Notes: generated from the letters alone by a model not told the origin. DNA of 64,000 nt from Sphingomonas oleivorans (GCF_003050615.1 NZ_NWBU01000010.1:467165-531164), one strand, 5' to 3'; positions 38,719-49,542 are shown, counted from the stretch's first letter. Translations and numbers: made by a program.

Positions 38719-39299
38719 GCCGCGATCCTTTCCCGCACGAAGCGGGCGAGCGCCTCCGGATAGAGGCGATGTTCCTCGATCAGCACGCGGGCGGCGAGAT
38801 CGGCGGCCGTGTCGCCGGGCAGGATCGGCACTTCCGCCTGGGCGATGACGGGGCCGTCGTCCAGCTCGGGCGTGACGATATGGACCGAGCAGCCCGCCTT
38901 GGCATCGCCCGCCTCGATCGCGCGGGCATGGGTGTCGAGCCCCTTGTAGAGGGGCAGCAGCGAGGGATGGATATTGAGGATGCGCCCCTGCCATCTTTCG
39001 ATGAATTCGGGCGAGAGCAGGCGCATATAGCCGGCAAGCGCGATCGTCTCGACACCTGCCGCGCGCAGCTCCGCATCCATCAGCGCATCGAATTCGGCGC
39101 GCTTCATTCCCTTGTGGGACCGGGCCCAGGTGGCGATGCCCTCCCTGCGCGCCAGATCGAGCCCGGCGGCCTCGGGCACGTTCGATCCGACGAACACCAC
39201 CTCATAGGGGCTGTCGGCCGCATGGCTCGCGGCGATCAGCGATGCCATGTTCGATCCGCGCCCCGAAATCAGGACGCCGATACGCGCCTTCTCAGCCAT
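38715..39299 (-). CDS. purN: Phosphoribosylglycinamide formyltransferase
   Basis: Third step of purine synthesis: formylates GAR using 10-formyl-tetrahydrofolate. It has 194 residues. The phosphate-binding loop GRGSNM is at 13-18. The catalytic Asn109 and His111 lie in [13 protein letters not shown], and the catalytic Asp is in [12 protein letters not shown] (about 147-148). ATG at 39299 overlaps purM by eight bases, consistent with translational coupling. The upstream in-frame reading to 39443 lies in purM and is rejected. Confidence 0.95.
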   Translation of the reverse strand: MAEKARIGVLISGRGSNMASLIAASHAADSPYEVVFVGSNVPEAAGLDLARREGIATWARSHKGMKRAEFDALMDAELRAAGVETIALAGYMRLLSPEFIERWQGRILNIHPSLLPLYKGLDTHARAIEAGDAKAGCSVHIVTPELDDGPVIAQAEVPILPGDTAADLAARVLIEEHRLYPEALARFVRERIAA

Positions 39300-40398
39300 G
39301 ATGCGTCGCGGTCCAGGGGCCGCGCGCGCTCCACGTCTCGGCGGAGCCCGAGACGGTGCAGCCCTTTTCGCCCGCGACGATGCGGCCGATGCGGAAGACC
39401 GTCTCGCCCGCCGCCTCGAGCGCGGAGGCGATCTCGGCGGCATCCGCCTCGCGGACGACCACGGCCATGCCGATGCCGCAGTTGAAGGTGCGCGCCATCT
39501 CCTCCGGCTCGATATTGCCCTGCGCCTGGAGGAAGGCCATCAGCCGCGGCTGGGGCCAGCCATCGGCATCCACCGAGGCATGGAGCCCGCCGGGCAGGAC
39601 GCGGGGGATATTTTCGAGCAGGCCGCCGCCGGTGATGTGCGCGAGCGCCGAGACCTTGCCGGCGCGGACGAGCGGAAGGAGCGACTTCACATAGATTCGC
39701 GTGGGTTCGAGCAGCGCATCGATCAGGCGGACGTCCTGATCGAACAAAGCCGGGCGATCGAGCTTCCAACCGCGATCGGCGGCGAGCCGGCGGACGAGCG
39801 AGAATCCGTTCGAATGAACGCCCGAGGAGGCGAGGCCGAGGATGATGTCGCCTTCGGCTACCTTATTGCCGGTCAGCGCCTGGGCGCGCTCGACCGCGCC
39901 GACGCAGAAGCCGGCAAGATCATAGTCGCCATCGGCATACATGCCCGGCATCTCGGCCGTCTCGCCCCCGATCAGCGCGCAACCGGCGATGCGGCAGCCC
40001 TCGGCAATGCCCGCGATCACCGCCTCGGCGACGCCATTGTCGAGCTTTCCGGTGGCGAAATAATCGAGGAAGAAAAGCGGCTCGGCGCCCTGCACGATCA
40101 GGTCGTTGGCGCACATGGCGACGAGATCGATTCCCACCCCATCATGCCGGCCGCTGTCGATCGCGAGCTTGAGCTTGGTGCCGACGCCGTCATTGGCGGC
40201 GACGAGCAGGGGATCTTCATAGCCCGCCGCCTTCAGGTCGAAAAAACCGCCGAAACCGCCAATCTCCGCATCCGCGCCGGGCCGGCGGGTGGCGCGGACG
40301 AGCGGCGCGATGGCCTTGACGAGGGCATTGCCCGCCGCGATCGAGACCCCCGCCTTGGCATAGGTATAGGGCTCGCCATTGTGTGTGCTGTTCACCAT
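39292..40398 (-). CDS. purM: Phosphoribosylformylglycinamidine cyclo-ligase (AIR synthetase)
   Basis: Closes the imidazole ring of AIR from FGAM with ATP. It has 368 residues. Family blocks are [15 protein letters not shown] at the N-terminus, the [10 protein letters not shown] loop, [24 protein letters not shown], and [11 protein letters not shown]. The last block, [16 protein letters not shown], is also clear. ATG at 40398 is set by homology; the frame is open much further upstream across the opposite-strand gene, but that has no family sequence. It is the first gene of purM-purN-mmcQ and is divergent from the DUF2066 gene (60-base gap). Confidence 0.95.
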   Translation of the reverse strand: MVNSTHNGEPYTYAKAGVSIAAGNALVKAIAPLVRATRRPGADAEIGGFGGFFDLKAAGYEDPLLVAANDGVGTKLKLAIDSGRHDGVGIDLVAMCANDLIVQGAEPLFFLDYFATGKLDNGVAEAVIAGIAEGCRIAGCALIGGETAEMPGMYADGDYDLAGFCVGAVERAQALTGNKVAEGDIILGLASSGVHSNGFSLVRRLAADRGWKLDRPALFDQDVRLIDALLEPTRIYVKSLLPLVRAGKVSALAHITGGGLLENIPRVLPGGLHASVDADGWPQPRLMAFLQAQGNIEPEEMARTFNCGIGMAVVVREADAAEIASALEAAGETVFRIGRIVAGEKGCTVSGSAETWSARGPWTATHHG

Positions 40399-40458
40399 GC
40401 GGCCCCGCCTACTCATATCGGGCTTGGATTTCCACGGCCAACTCGCCAAAAGACCCGC

Positions 40459-41718
40459 GTGAAGCTGCTGCCTCCTCTGCTCCGTCCCCTGCCGCTGGCC
40501 ATGATCGCGACCATGATGCTGGGCGCGGGCGCCGTCATGGCCCAGATCGAGGGCAATGAGAGGGGCGTGGCCCCGATCGACAACAGCACAAATTTCGAGG
40601 TGGGCGGCGTCACCGTCGACGTGGCGGCACGGGATAGCGATTCCGCGCGCACGGCCGGCTGGCGGCTGGCGCAGCGCAAGGGCTGGCGGATGCTCTGGGC
40701 GCGCGCAAATGGCCAGCCGGCCGAGGCCGCGCCCGGCCTGCCCGATTCGACGCTCGACTCGATCGTCGCCGGCATCGTCGTGGAGGATGAGCAGATCGGG
40801 CCGACGCGCTATATTGCGCGGCTCGGCGTGCTGTTCGATCGGGCGCGTGCAGGGCAGTTGCTGGGAGGTGCCAATAATGTGGCGCGCTCGGCGCCGATGC
40901 TGGTGATCCCGGTGATGTGGTCGGGCGCCACGCCGCAGAGCTTCGAGTCGCGCACCGAATGGCAGAAGGCCTGGGCGCGCTTCCGGTCCGGGGGCAGCCC
41001 GATCGATTATGTCCGCCCGCATGGCAGCGGCGTCGATCCGCTGATCCTGAACGTGGCACAGACGCGGCGGCCGGGGCGCGGCTGGTGGCGCATGCTGCTC
41101 GATCAATATGGCGCGGCGGATATCGTCGTGCCCGTCGTCCATCTTCGCCGCGAATGGCCGGGTGGGCCGGTGACCGCGCGCTTCACGGCGCTGCATGGGC
41201 CGGATGCGAGGCCGATCGCCAGCTTTTCGCTGCGCGCGGCCAGCAGCGAGGCGATGCCGCGCATGCTGGATGAAGGCGTGCGGCGGATCGACGAAGCCTA
41301 TTCGCAGGCGCTGCGCGAAGGCCGGCTGGAACCCGATCCCTCGCTGGTGATCGAGGAGCCGGTGGACGAGGCGGCAATTCAGGAGTCGATGGCGGAAGCG
41401 CCGGTGATCGAGGCGGTCGGCGGCCTTTCGACGATCACGGTCGCGGTGGCGACACCCGATGCGGCGGCGCTGACCCAGGCCGAGCAGGCGCTGCGCGGCG
41501 TGCCCGGCGTCGCTTCCGCCAACACGACCAGCATGGCGCTGGGCGGCATATCGCTGATCCGCGTGAGCTTCACGGCGGATGCGGCGACGCTGCGTTCGCT
41601 GCTCACTGGGCGCGGCATCGACGTGCGCGGCGTTTCGACGGAATCGGGGCCGGCGCGGCCCGCTGCTTCTCCGCCGTCCGTCGCTCCACCGCCGCCACAG
41701 GGGCAGCCGCCGCGATGA
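40459..41718 (+). CDS. DUF2066 domain-containing exported protein
   Basis: A protein of unknown function with the DUF2066 domain. It has 419 residues. A signal peptide covers about 1-28 (ending AGAVMAQ). The DUF2066 region (about 50-290) has the pattern [19 protein letters not shown] and [17 protein letters not shown]-terminal segment (about 325-400) looks like a small alpha/beta domain, then a Pro-rich tail. The start is GTG at 40459. The stop overlaps the HdaA-like gene by four bases, so an exported protein is coupled to a replication regulator, a pairing repeated in related genomes. Confidence 0.75.
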   Translation: MKLLPPLLRPLPLAMIATMMLGAGAVMAQIEGNERGVAPIDNSTNFEVGGVTVDVAARDSDSARTAGWRLAQRKGWRMLWARANGQPAEAAPGLPDSTLDSIVAGIVVEDEQIGPTRYIARLGVLFDRARAGQLLGGANNVARSAPMLVIPVMWSGATPQSFESRTEWQKAWARFRSGGSPIDYVRPHGSGVDPLILNVAQTRRPGRGWWRMLLDQYGAADIVVPVVHLRREWPGGPVTARFTALHGPDARPIASFSLRAASSEAMPRMLDEGVRRIDEAYSQALREGRLEPDPSLVIEEPVDEAAIQESMAEAPVIEAVGGLSTITVAVATPDAAALTQAEQALRGVPGVASANTTSMALGGISLIRVSFTADAATLRSLLTGRGIDVRGVSTESGPARPAASPPSVAPPPPQGQPPR

Positions 41719-42335
41719 GTCAGTTCGCGCTGCCCTTCGACTGGCCGGCCGCCGAGGATGAGCGCGACTATATCGTTTCCGATGCCAATCGGCCGATCGT
41801 CCGCCATCTCGATCATTGGGCGCTGTGGCCGGTCATGGCGACGTTGCTGACGGGCCCGCGCAAGTCCGGCCGCAGCCTGATCGCGCGCATCTTCACCGCC
41901 AAGGCCGGCGGGGAGATGATCGACAATGCCGAGCGGGCGGAGGAAGAAGAGATCTTCCACGCCTGGAACCGTGCCCAATCCGCGCGCCGGCCGCTGCTGA
42001 TCATCGCGGACGCGCCGCCGCCCGAATGGGAGGTGAAGCTGCCCGATCTTCGCTCGCGCCTTGCCGCCACGCCGCATATCGCCGTGGCCGCGCCGGACGA
42101 CGCGCTGATCGGGGCCTTGATCGAAAAGCTGCTGCTCGCCCGCGGGCTGGCGCCGCCGCCCGATCTGGTGCGTTATCTCGTGCCGCGCATCGAGCGCAGC
42201 TATCTGGGCGTGCATCGCGCCGTGGATGCGCTCGATGCGCTGGCGCTGCAGCGTCGGCAGGGGCTGACGGTGCCGCTTGCGCGGAGGGCGCTGGCGGCAA
42301 CGGGAGTCATCGACGATTCATCAGCTATTGGGTAG
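41715..42335 (+). CDS. hdaA: HdaA/Hda-like DnaA regulatory inactivator with degenerate P-loop
   Basis: Hda proteins bind the sliding clamp and stimulate ATP hydrolysis by DnaA, preventing re-initiation. It has 206 residues, shorter than E. coli Hda (about 233). The N-terminal QFALPFDW (3-10) fits a clamp-binding motif. The AAA+ part is altered: Walker A is GPRKSGRS (47-54), with Arg53 where the ATP-binding Lys should be, and Walker B reads LLIIADAPP (94-102), keeping Asp99 but losing the second acidic residue. The C-terminal lid ([22 protein letters not shown]) is well conserved. It is coupled to the DUF2066 gene and lies 10 bases before ppk1. Confidence 0.8.
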   Translation: MSQFALPFDWPAAEDERDYIVSDANRPIVRHLDHWALWPVMATLLTGPRKSGRSLIARIFTAKAGGEMIDNAERAEEEEIFHAWNRAQSARRPLLIIADAPPPEWEVKLPDLRSRLAATPHIAVAAPDDALIGALIEKLLLARGLAPPPDLVRYLVPRIERSYLGVHRAVDALDALALQRRQGLTVPLARRALAATGVIDDSSAIG

Positions 42336-42345
42336 AAATGCGGTC

Positions 42346-44529
42346 ATGGATCAGTCGAGTCCCGTCCCGGCATCACTCGTAGAGGACACGCATGAGGTGC
42401 CGCCGGCGCCGATCGCGCCGCGCAACCGCTATTTCAACCGCGAGATTTCCTGGCTCGCCTTCAATCAGCGCGTGCTGGACGAAGCGTGCAACCCGGCCCA
42501 TCCGCTGCTCGAGCGGCTGCGCTTCCTGTCGATATCGGGCAATAATCTCGACGAATTCTTCATGGTCCGCGTGGCCGGCCTGAAGGGCCAGCAGCTCCAA
42601 GACATAAATGACCGCTCGCCCGACGGGCTGACGCCGGCGCAGCAGCTCGCCGCCATCGCCGAGCGCGGCGACCGGCTGATGGCGGACCAGCAGCGCGTGT
42701 GGCTCGATTTGCGCGCGGAGCTGGAGGAAGCGGGCATCGACGTGCTCCGCCGCGACGAGATAGAGGGTGACATCGCCGACTGGCTGGAAGGCCATTTCCG
42801 CGACCAGATCTTCCCGGTGCTGACGCCGCAGGCGCTCGATCCGGCGCATCCCTTTCCCTTCATTCCGAACAAGGGCTTCAGCCTTATCTTCGATCTGAAG
42901 CGGCTTTCGGACGGACGGCCGATCCGCGAGCTGGTGATGGTGCCGTCCACGCTCAAGCGCTTCGTGCGCCTGCCGGGGAGCGATGCGCGCTATGTCGCGA
43001 TCGAGACGCTGATCCGCCGCTTCACCGGCATATTGTTCCCGGGGTATGAAGTGCAGGGCTATGGCGCCTTTCGCATCATCCGCGACAGCGACATCGAGAT
43101 AGAGGAAGAGGCGGAGGATCTGGTCCGCTACTTCCGCTCGGCGATCAAGCGCCGCCGCAAGGGCCGCGTCATCCGCCTCGAAATTGCCGAGCGCATGCCC
43201 GATGCGCTGGAAACGCTGTTGAAGGACGAAATCGGAGGCTCCGACGCGCTCTTCGCGGAGACGGAGGGTTTTCTCGGCATCGCCGATCTGGAGCAGCTGG
43301 TCGAGGAAGATCGGCCGGACCTGAAATTCCCGCTGTTCAGCCCGCGCTTCCCGGAGCGGATCCGCGAGCATGGCGGGGATTGTTTCGCGGCGATCCGGTC
43401 CAAGGACATCGTCGTCCACCATCCCTATGAGAGCTTCGACGTGGTGCTCGCCTTCCTGCGGCAGGCGGCGCAGGATCCGGACGTGGTGGCGATCAAGCAG
43501 ACGCTCTATCGCGCCGGCAAGCAATCCGCGGTGATCCGCGCATTGGTCGATGCGGCGGAAGCGGGTAAGTCGGTGACGGCGGTCGTCGAGCTCAAGGCGC
43601 GCTTCGACGAAGAACAGAATCTGATGTGGGCGTCGCAGCTCGAACGGGCGGGCGTGCAGGTCGTCTACGGTTTCATCGACTGGAAGACGCACGCCAAGGT
43701 CTCGATGGTCGTGCGGCGCGAAAATGGCGGCTATCGCACCTACTGCCACTTCGGCACCGGCAATTATCATCCGGTGACAGCGAAGATCTATACCGACCTC
43801 AGCTTCTTCACCGCCGATCCGCGCGCGGGGCACGATGCGGCGCAGCTGTTCAATTACATTACCGGCTATGTCGAGCCGACCCGTCTCGAGATGCTGACCA
43901 TGTCGCCGCATGGCCTGCGCGAGAGACTGAGCGACCTGATCGACGGCGAGATCGACAATGCGCGGGCGGGCAAGAAGGCGGCGATCTGGGCGAAGATGAA
44001 TTCGCTGGTCGATCCCACCATCATCGAGAAATTGTACCGGGCGAGTGCCGCGGGCGTGCAGATCGACCTGATCGTGCGCGGCATATGCTGCCTTCGGCCG
44101 GGCGTGCCCAATCTTTCGGAAAATATCCGCGTCAAATCGGTGATCGGCCGCTTCCTGGAGCATAGCCGGATCGTCGCGGTGGGCAATGGCTGCGCGCTGC
44201 CCAATCCGGATGCCAAGGTCTTCATCTCCTCGGCGGACTGGATGCCGCGCAATTTCGACCGGCGCGTGGAATATCTGCTGCCGATCGAGAATCCGACCGT
44301 CCATGCGCAGGTGCTCGATCAGGTGATGGTCGCCAATCTGATCGACGACGAGCAGAGCTGGCGCCTGCTGCCCGATGGCGAATATGAGCGGATCAAGCCG
44401 GGCAAGCGGCCGTTCAACCTGCATCGCTATTTCATGACCAATCCCTCGCTTTCGGGCCGTGGTGCGGCATTGGCGCGAAGCGGTTCGGTGCCGACGCTTA
44501 CGCTGCGGCGGAGCGGCGCGGGAGCATAA
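42346..44529 (+). CDS. ppk1: Polyphosphate kinase 1
   Basis: Polymerises ATP gamma-phosphate into inorganic polyphosphate, reversibly. It has 727 residues, slightly longer than E. coli PPK (688). The N-terminal domain starts [18 protein letters not shown] and includes [16 protein letters not shown]. The catalytic His449 lies in [22 protein letters not shown], read in parts, and the second histidine-kinase-like region includes [18 protein letters not shown] at 42346 is chosen because homology starts soon after and an upstream in-frame reading runs into hdaA. ppx follows 79 bases downstream. Confidence 0.96.
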   Translation: MDQSSPVPASLVEDTHEVPPAPIAPRNRYFNREISWLAFNQRVLDEACNPAHPLLERLRFLSISGNNLDEFFMVRVAGLKGQQLQDINDRSPDGLTPAQQLAAIAERGDRLMADQQRVWLDLRAELEEAGIDVLRRDEIEGDIADWLEGHFRDQIFPVLTPQALDPAHPFPFIPNKGFSLIFDLKRLSDGRPIRELVMVPSTLKRFVRLPGSDARYVAIETLIRRFTGILFPGYEVQGYGAFRIIRDSDIEIEEEAEDLVRYFRSAIKRRRKGRVIRLEIAERMPDALETLLKDEIGGSDALFAETEGFLGIADLEQLVEEDRPDLKFPLFSPRFPERIREHGGDCFAAIRSKDIVVHHPYESFDVVLAFLRQAAQDPDVVAIKQTLYRAGKQSAVIRALVDAAEAGKSVTAVVELKARFDEEQNLMWASQLERAGVQVVYGFIDWKTHAKVSMVVRRENGGYRTYCHFGTGNYHPVTAKIYTDLSFFTADPRAGHDAAQLFNYITGYVEPTRLEMLTMSPHGLRERLSDLIDGEIDNARAGKKAAIWAKMNSLVDPTIIEKLYRASAAGVQIDLIVRGICCLRPGVPNLSENIRVKSVIGRFLEHSRIVAVGNGCALPNPDAKVFISSADWMPRNFDRRVEYLLPIENPTVHAQVLDQVMVANLIDDEQSWRLLPDGEYERIKPGKRPFNLHRYFMTNPSLSGRGAALARSGSVPTLTLRRSGAGA

Positions 44530-44608
44530 GCGGCTTCCGGCCGTGGGGCTTTGCCGCTAGACAGGCGGCCTGTCCCCTTTGAAGGGCAGGCCCAGTTACC
44601 GGATTCAG

Positions 44609-46108
44609 ATGCCCGCGATCTCGCTTTTTCGCAAACAGGATGCAGCCACGCCGGAACCCGGCCGTGTCGCCATCATCGACATCGGATCCAATTCGATTCG
44701 CCTCGTCATCTATGACGGGCCGGCGCGCATCCCTTCCATCCTGTTCAATGAGAAGATCATGGCCGGGCTCGGCCGTGGCCTTGCCAAGGACGGCGCGCTC
44801 GACCGGGACGCGATGGAGCGGGCGGTGTCGGCGCTCGGCCGTTTCAAGCGGCTGACTGAGGACATGAATGTCAGCAACGTCCGCACCGTGGCGACGGCGG
44901 CGGTGCGCGACGCATCCAATGGGGGCGAATTTCTCGCCCGGCTTGCCGCTATCGGCCTCCAGGTCGAACTGCTTTCGGGCGAGGAAGAGGCGGCGATGGC
45001 CGGCTATGGCGTGCTGGCCGGCATTCCGGGCGCGGACGGCATCGTCGGCGATCTGGGCGGCGGCAGCCTGGAACTGATCCGCGTCCGCAATGGCGAGGTA
45101 GGCGAGCGGGCATCCTTCCCGCTGGGCGTGCTGCGCGTGGCCGCGATCCGCCGGAAGGGCCATGGCGCGCTCGGCACCTTCGTTGCCAAGGCACTGGCAA
45201 AGCAGGGCTGGAAGGGGGCGGGGCAGGGGCTGCCCTTCTATCTGGTCGGCGGATCCTGGCGTGCGCTGGCACGGCTCGACATGCATCTTTCCGATTATCC
45301 GTTGCCGATCGTGCATCATTATCGCATGCCGCCGGAGCGTGCGCTGCGGCTTGTCCGCGTGCTCGCCCATATCGACAAGCGGCGGCTGCGCGCCGTGAAC
45401 GGGATGTCCTCCGCGCGCATCCCGACATTGGGCGATGCGGCGGCAGTCCTTGCCGTGATGGTGAAGCATCTCGGATCGAGCGGGATGATCGTCTCGGCCT
45501 ATGGCTTGCGCGAGGGTCTGCTCCATCAGAGCCTGCCGCCCGAGGTGCGCTGTCTCGATCCACTGATCTGCGCGACGCGCGAGGAAGGCATCCGCCAGGG
45601 ACGTTTCCCGGAGCATGGCGACATGCTCGATCGCTGGATCGCGCCGCTCTTCCCCGACGAGAGCCCCGAACATGCCCGGCTGCGCCATGCCGCCTGCCTG
45701 CTGGCGGATGTGGGCTGGCGCGCCCATCCTGAATTCCGGGCGGAACGCGGCCTCGATACGGCGCTGCACGGCAATTGGGTGGGGATCGACGCGGCCGGAC
45801 GCGCGATGATGGGCCGGGCGCTGTGGATCAGCTTCGGCGGCAATAGCGGCCCGCTGGAGATTGTGGACAGCCTGTGCACGCCCGAGGAGCGCGCCCGCGC
45901 GGACCGCTGGGGCTATGCGATGCGACTTGGCCAGCGGCTGAGCGGGGGCGTGGCCGAGGCACTGACGGCCGCGCGCCTGTCGATCGATGCGAGCGGCGTG
46001 ATGCTCCATCTCGCCGAGGAGGATGTCGCGCTTTACGGCGAGGCCGTCGAGCGGCGGCACAAGACGCTGGCGAACGCCTTCGGGCGGCGGCCCGTGCTGA
46101 TGGTGTGA
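44609..46108 (+). CDS. ppx: Exopolyphosphatase / Ppx-GppA family phosphatase
   Basis: Degrades polyphosphate from its ends or hydrolyses pppGpp. It has 499 residues. The actin/hexokinase fold is shown by VAIIDIGSNSIRLVIYD (phosphate-1 motif), RTVATAAVRDASNGGEFLAR, LSGEEEAAMAGYGVLAG and the phosphate-2 motif GIVGDLGGGSLELI. A C-terminal HD-like helical domain (about 310-499) follows. ATG at 44609 is preferred; a TTG at 44579 would add ten residues. The order ppk1-ppx is the usual operon, though the 79-base spacer could carry a weak hairpin (44561-44573). Confidence 0.93.
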   Translation: MPAISLFRKQDAATPEPGRVAIIDIGSNSIRLVIYDGPARIPSILFNEKIMAGLGRGLAKDGALDRDAMERAVSALGRFKRLTEDMNVSNVRTVATAAVRDASNGGEFLARLAAIGLQVELLSGEEEAAMAGYGVLAGIPGADGIVGDLGGGSLELIRVRNGEVGERASFPLGVLRVAAIRRKGHGALGTFVAKALAKQGWKGAGQGLPFYLVGGSWRALARLDMHLSDYPLPIVHHYRMPPERALRLVRVLAHIDKRRLRAVNGMSSARIPTLGDAAAVLAVMVKHLGSSGMIVSAYGLREGLLHQSLPPEVRCLDPLICATREEGIRQGRFPEHGDMLDRWIAPLFPDESPEHARLRHAACLLADVGWRAHPEFRAERGLDTALHGNWVGIDAAGRAMMGRALWISFGGNSGPLEIVDSLCTPEERARADRWGYAMRLGQRLSGGVAEALTAARLSIDASGVMLHLAEEDVALYGEAVERRHKTLANAFGRRPVLMV

Positions 46109-46134
46109 TGGTGGCCTGATCGATCGGCGGAGGA

Positions 46135-46449
46135 TCAGCCGCAGCGTATGGCCTTTATCCTGTCGCGCTTGTCGATTTCCACGTTCAGCCGGTCGGCGCG
46201 ATATTCCATCGTCACGACCGTGCCGGGCCTGATCTGCCGCACGGTCTTCGCGCCGGCAGCGATGCGGGCCATTTCGATGAACGGCACATTGGCGGGCTTG
46301 CCGACATAGGCTTGCGCCTTCGTCGCATCGCAGGCGGCGGCCGGTGGAGGCGCCGGAGCGGGAACGGGCGCAGGCGGCAGTGGATCGCGAGGCCCGGCCG
46401 ATGCGCAGGCGGCAAGCAGTGCGGGGGCGAAAAGGATGATCCTACGCAT
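46135..46449 (-). CDS. I78-family peptidase inhibitor lipoprotein
   Basis: A small exported serine-peptidase-inhibitor-like protein of 104 residues. A signal peptide with lipobox LLAAC (Cys15) suggests outer-membrane or periplasmic anchoring. A Pro/Ala-rich linker (about 22-36) leads to the I78 domain: CDATKAQAYVGKPANVP, VRQIRPGTVVTMEYR, RLNVEIDKRDRIKAIRCG. The paired cysteines at each end of this domain could form a disulfide. ATG at 46449 begins the signal peptide; an in-frame ATG at 46458 would overlap the rnd stop. It is downstream of rnd on the same strand. Confidence 0.8.
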   Translation of the reverse strand: MRRIILFAPALLAACASAGPRDPLPPAPVPAPAPPPAAACDATKAQAYVGKPANVPFIEMARIAAGAKTVRQIRPGTVVTMEYRADRLNVEIDKRDRIKAIRCG

Positions 46450-46454
46450 GTCGG

Positions 46455-47627
46455 TCACTCCGGCGAAAGCTCCGACATAACCATCCGACCCTTACGCACG
46501 CTGAACGCCAGACGCCCTTCGACCAGGGCCAGCGCATCCTTGCCGAACACATCGTAGCGCCAGCCTTCGAGAAGCTGGAGCCCGTCGCGCTGGCCGGCCG
46601 CGATCGCCTCCAGCTCCTCCGAGCGCGCGATCAGGCGCGGCGCGACATCCGCTTCCCGGGAGCGCACCTTGAGCAGGAGCTTGAGAAGATCCGCGACGAG
46701 TGCGCCTTCCTTGCCGAGGCCGGGCTTGCGATCCTCGCGCGCCGGCATTTCGGCATCGGGCAGCGGCCTGGCATTCTCGATCGCCTCGATCAGCCGCGCG
46801 CCGATTTCATTATGCGCCCAACTGGCCGAAAGACCCCGGATGCGGGAGAGATCGGCCTGCGCCTTGGGTGGGTGCGAGGCGATGTCGGCCAGCGTCTCGT
46901 CCTTGACGATGCGGCCGCGCGGCAGATTCTTGCTGCGCGCCTCGCGCTCCCGCCAGGCGGCGATCGCCTTCAGCCGGCCGAGCACGTCCGCCTTGCGGCT
47001 GGGCAGGCGGATGCGCGTCCAGGCGAGTTCGGGGACATTGGCATAGTTGGCGGAATCGCCCAGCCGCTCCATCTCCTGATCGAGCCACTGGCCGCGCCCC
47101 GTCTTGCGCAGCTTGTCGAGCATGCGCGGGAAGATGGCGATGAGATGGGTGACGTCGCCGATCGCATAGTCGATCTGGCGCTTGTCGAGCGGGCGGCGGG
47201 CCCAGTCGGTGAAGCGCGCGCCCTTGTCCAGCTTCACGCCGGTCATGCTCTCGACGAGGTTCGAATAGCCGACCTGCTCGCCCATGCCGAGCGCCATCGC
47301 CGCGACCTGCGTGTCGAACAGGGGAAAGGGCGTCTTGCCCGTGAGATTGTGGATGATCTCGATATCCTGCCCGCCGGCATGGACGACCTTCAGCACATCG
47401 TCATTGTTCACCAGCAGATCGAGCAGCGGCGCAAGATCGATGCCCTTGGCCTTGGGGTCGATCGCGGCGGCCTCATTCTCGTCGGCAATCTGGACCAGGC
47501 AGAGATCGGGCCAATAGGTGTTCTCGCGCATGAATTCGGTATCGACCGCGACGAAGGGCGAGCGGGCAAGGCGGGCGCAGAGATCGGACAGGGCCTGACT
47601 GTCGGTGATGAGCGAATGAATCTTCAT
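46455..47627 (-). CDS. rnd: Ribonuclease D
   Basis: A 3'-5' exoribonuclease for tRNA and small RNA maturation. It has 390 residues. The DEDD catalytic residues are visible: Asp29 and Glu31 in [15 protein letters not shown], Asp87 in [10 protein letters not shown], and Tyr153/Asp157 in YAIGDVTHL. An HRDC domain (about 205-290) follows, and a C-terminal region ends [10 protein letters not shown]. It is divergent from aspS across about 100 bases. TTGACA at 47655-47660 lies in that spacer, but its -10 partner is poor. Confidence 0.93.
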   Translation of the reverse strand: MKIHSLITDSQALSDLCARLARSPFVAVDTEFMRENTYWPDLCLVQIADENEAAAIDPKAKGIDLAPLLDLLVNNDDVLKVVHAGGQDIEIIHNLTGKTPFPLFDTQVAAMALGMGEQVGYSNLVESMTGVKLDKGARFTDWARRPLDKRQIDYAIGDVTHLIAIFPRMLDKLRKTGRGQWLDQEMERLGDSANYANVPELAWTRIRLPSRKADVLGRLKAIAAWREREARSKNLPRGRIVKDETLADIASHPPKAQADLSRIRGLSASWAHNEIGARLIEAIENARPLPDAEMPAREDRKPGLGKEGALVADLLKLLLKVRSREADVAPRLIARSEELEAIAAGQRDGLQLLEGWRYDVFGKDALALVEGRLAFSVRKGRMVMSELSPE

Positions 47628-47725
47628 GTGCGGTCCATAGACCGGCCGCTGCGCTTGACAAGCCGCTGTTGCATGGCGAAGCGCTGGCGCCTTCCAAAAT
47701 CAACAAAAAGTTGAAAGCCTTTTTG

Positions 47726-49504
47726 ATGCACGCCTATCGTACGCACAATTGTTCGGAGCTTCGCGCCGCCAATGTCGGTGCCCAGGTCCGCCTGTCCGGC
47801 TGGGTTCATCGCAAGCGCGACCATGGCGGGCTGCTGTTCGTCGATCTGCGCGACCATCATGGCATCACCCAGATCGTGACCGACATCGATTCCGACGCGT
47901 TCAGGACGCTGGAATCGATCCGCACCGAATCCGTCGTGACGATCACGGGCGATGTCGTCGCGCGCGCGGCCGAAGTGGTGAACCCCAATCTGCCGACCGG
48001 GCAGATCGAGGTGCGTGCTCGCGAGGTGATCGTGCAGTCCGCCGCGCAGGAATTGCCGATGCCCGTGGCGGGCGATGCCGAATATCCGGAGGATATTCGC
48101 CTGCGCTACCGCTATCTCGACCTGCGCCGCGAGCGCGTGCACAAGAATATCATGCTCCGCTCGAACGTGATCGCGTCGATCCGCCAGCGGATGATCGGGC
48201 AGGGCTTCACCGAGTTCCAGACGCCGATCCTGACGGCCTCCTCGCCCGAAGGCGCGCGCGACTATCTGGTGCCGAGCCGCGTCCATCCTGGCAAATTCTA
48301 TGCGCTGCCGCAGGCGCCGCAGATGTTCAAGCAGCTGCTGATGGTGGCGGGCTTCGATCGCTATTTCCAGATCGCGCCCTGCTTCCGTGACGAGGATGCG
48401 CGCGCGGACCGCAGCCCCGGCGAATTCTACCAGCTCGATTTCGAGATGAGCTTCGTCACGCAGGAGGATGTGTTCGCCGCGATCGAGCCCGTGCTGCACG
48501 GCGTGTTCGAGGAATTCGCCAATGGCCGCGCCGTCACCCCGGCGCCTTTCCCGCGCATCGCCTATCGCGACGCGATGCTGCGCTATGGATCGGACAAGCC
48601 GGACCTGCGCAACCCGATCGAGATTTCGGACGTGACCGAACATTTCCGGGGATCGGGCTTCGGCATCTTCGCGCGGATCGTGGAAGGCGGCGGCGTCGTC
48701 CGCGCCATCCCCGCGCCGGGCGCGGGGGCGAAGAGCCGGAAGTTCTTCGACGACATGAATGATTGGGCACGCGGCCAGGGCTATTCGGGCCTCGGCTATA
48801 TCAACATCAAGTCGGGCGAGCCCGGCGGGCCGATCGCCAAGAATCTCGGTGAGGAAGCGACCGCCAAGCTGATCGCGGCGCTCGGCCTGGGCCCCGACGA
48901 CGGCGTGTTCTTCGCCGCCGGCAAGGAACTGGATGCAGCCAAGCTGGCGGGTGCCGCGCGCACGCGCACCGGCGAGGAACTGGGGCTGATCGAGCAGGGC
49001 GTGTTCAAATTCTGCTGGATCGTCGACTTCCCGATGTTCGAATATGACGAGGAAGCGAAGAAGATCGACTTCAGCCACAATCCCTTCTCGATGCCGCAGG
49101 GCGAGCTGGAGGCGCTGGAGACCAAGGATCCGCTCGATATCCTCGCCTATCAGTATGACATCGTCTGCAACGGCGTGGAGCTTTCCTCCGGCGCGATCCG
49201 GAACCACAAGCCGGAGATCATGTACAAGGCGTTCGAGATCGCCGGCTATTCGAAGGAGCAGGTCGATCAGGACTTCTCCGGCATGATCAACGCGTTCAAG
49301 TTCGGCGCGCCGCCGCATGGCGGATCGGCGCCGGGCATCGACCGTATCGTCATGCTGCTGGCGGACGAGCCGAACATCCGCGAAGTGGTCGTCTTCCCGA
49401 TGAACCAGAAGGCGGAAGACCTGATGATGAACGCGCCTTCGCCGGTGATGGCCAAGCAGTTGCGCGAGCTCAACATCCGTATCGTGGAACAGTCCAAGTC
49501 CTAG
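47726..49504 (+). CDS. aspS: Aspartyl-tRNA synthetase, bacterial type
   Basis: Charges tRNA with aspartate. It has 592 residues, the bacterial length. The N-terminal OB domain (about 1-105: [19 protein letters not shown]), a class II core with motif 2 [19 protein letters not shown], a GAD insertion domain (about 285-410) and motif 3 [15 protein letters not shown] are seen. His33 occupies the position that is Leu in the discriminating E. coli enzyme (RRRDLGS), a feature reported for non-discriminating AspRS that also charges tRNA-Asn. ATG at 47726 is set by homology; the in-frame reading to 47669 is unconserved. Confidence 0.95.
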   Translation: MHAYRTHNCSELRAANVGAQVRLSGWVHRKRDHGGLLFVDLRDHHGITQIVTDIDSDAFRTLESIRTESVVTITGDVVARAAEVVNPNLPTGQIEVRAREVIVQSAAQELPMPVAGDAEYPEDIRLRYRYLDLRRERVHKNIMLRSNVIASIRQRMIGQGFTEFQTPILTASSPEGARDYLVPSRVHPGKFYALPQAPQMFKQLLMVAGFDRYFQIAPCFRDEDARADRSPGEFYQLDFEMSFVTQEDVFAAIEPVLHGVFEEFANGRAVTPAPFPRIAYRDAMLRYGSDKPDLRNPIEISDVTEHFRGSGFGIFARIVEGGGVVRAIPAPGAGAKSRKFFDDMNDWARGQGYSGLGYINIKSGEPGGPIAKNLGEEATAKLIAALGLGPDDGVFFAAGKELDAAKLAGAARTRTGEELGLIEQGVFKFCWIVDFPMFEYDEEAKKIDFSHNPFSMPQGELEALETKDPLDILAYQYDIVCNGVELSSGAIRNHKPEIMYKAFEIAGYSKEQVDQDFSGMINAFKFGAPPHGGSAPGIDRIVMLLADEPNIREVVVFPMNQKAEDLMMNAPSPVMAKQLRELNIRIVEQSKS

Positions 49505-49514
49505 CTCCATTAAT

Positions 49515-49542
49515 GTCGCTCCGGCCGCTTGGCCGGGGCGAC
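49515..49542. repeat. GC-rich intergenic hairpin (copy B of a dispersed palindrome)
   Basis: Arms GTCGCTCCGGCC (49515-49526) and GGCCGGGGCGAC (49531-49542) pair around GCTT with one T:G wobble. The 12-bp stem lies between aspS and ppk2, ending 11 bases before the ppk2 ATG. It matches the element at 29349-29375. Confidence 0.65.

Noticed and set aside
39247-40458. Plus-strand N-terminal extension of the DUF2066 protein across purM
   Set aside because: No homology; the signal peptide begins at 40459.
40399-41196. N-terminal extension of purM across the DUF2066 gene
   Set aside because: No homology, and it would overlap a well-supported gene on the other strand; purM starts at 40398.
42373-44424. 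Long minus-strand open frame opposite ppk1
   Set aside because: Antisense shadow; ppk1 carries all catalytic motifs and the shadow has no recognisable domain.
44561-44573. ACAGG-CGG-CCTGT hairpin after ppk1 as a terminator
   Set aside because: A 5-bp stem with three-base loop and only three T; too weak to call, and ppx probably needs read-through.
47655-47660. TTGACA before aspS as a promoter -35 box
   Set aside because: No acceptable -10 hexamer at 16-18 bases on the plus strand.
47624-49510. Long minus-strand open frame opposite aspS
   Set aside because: Antisense shadow of a highly conserved synthetase gene.
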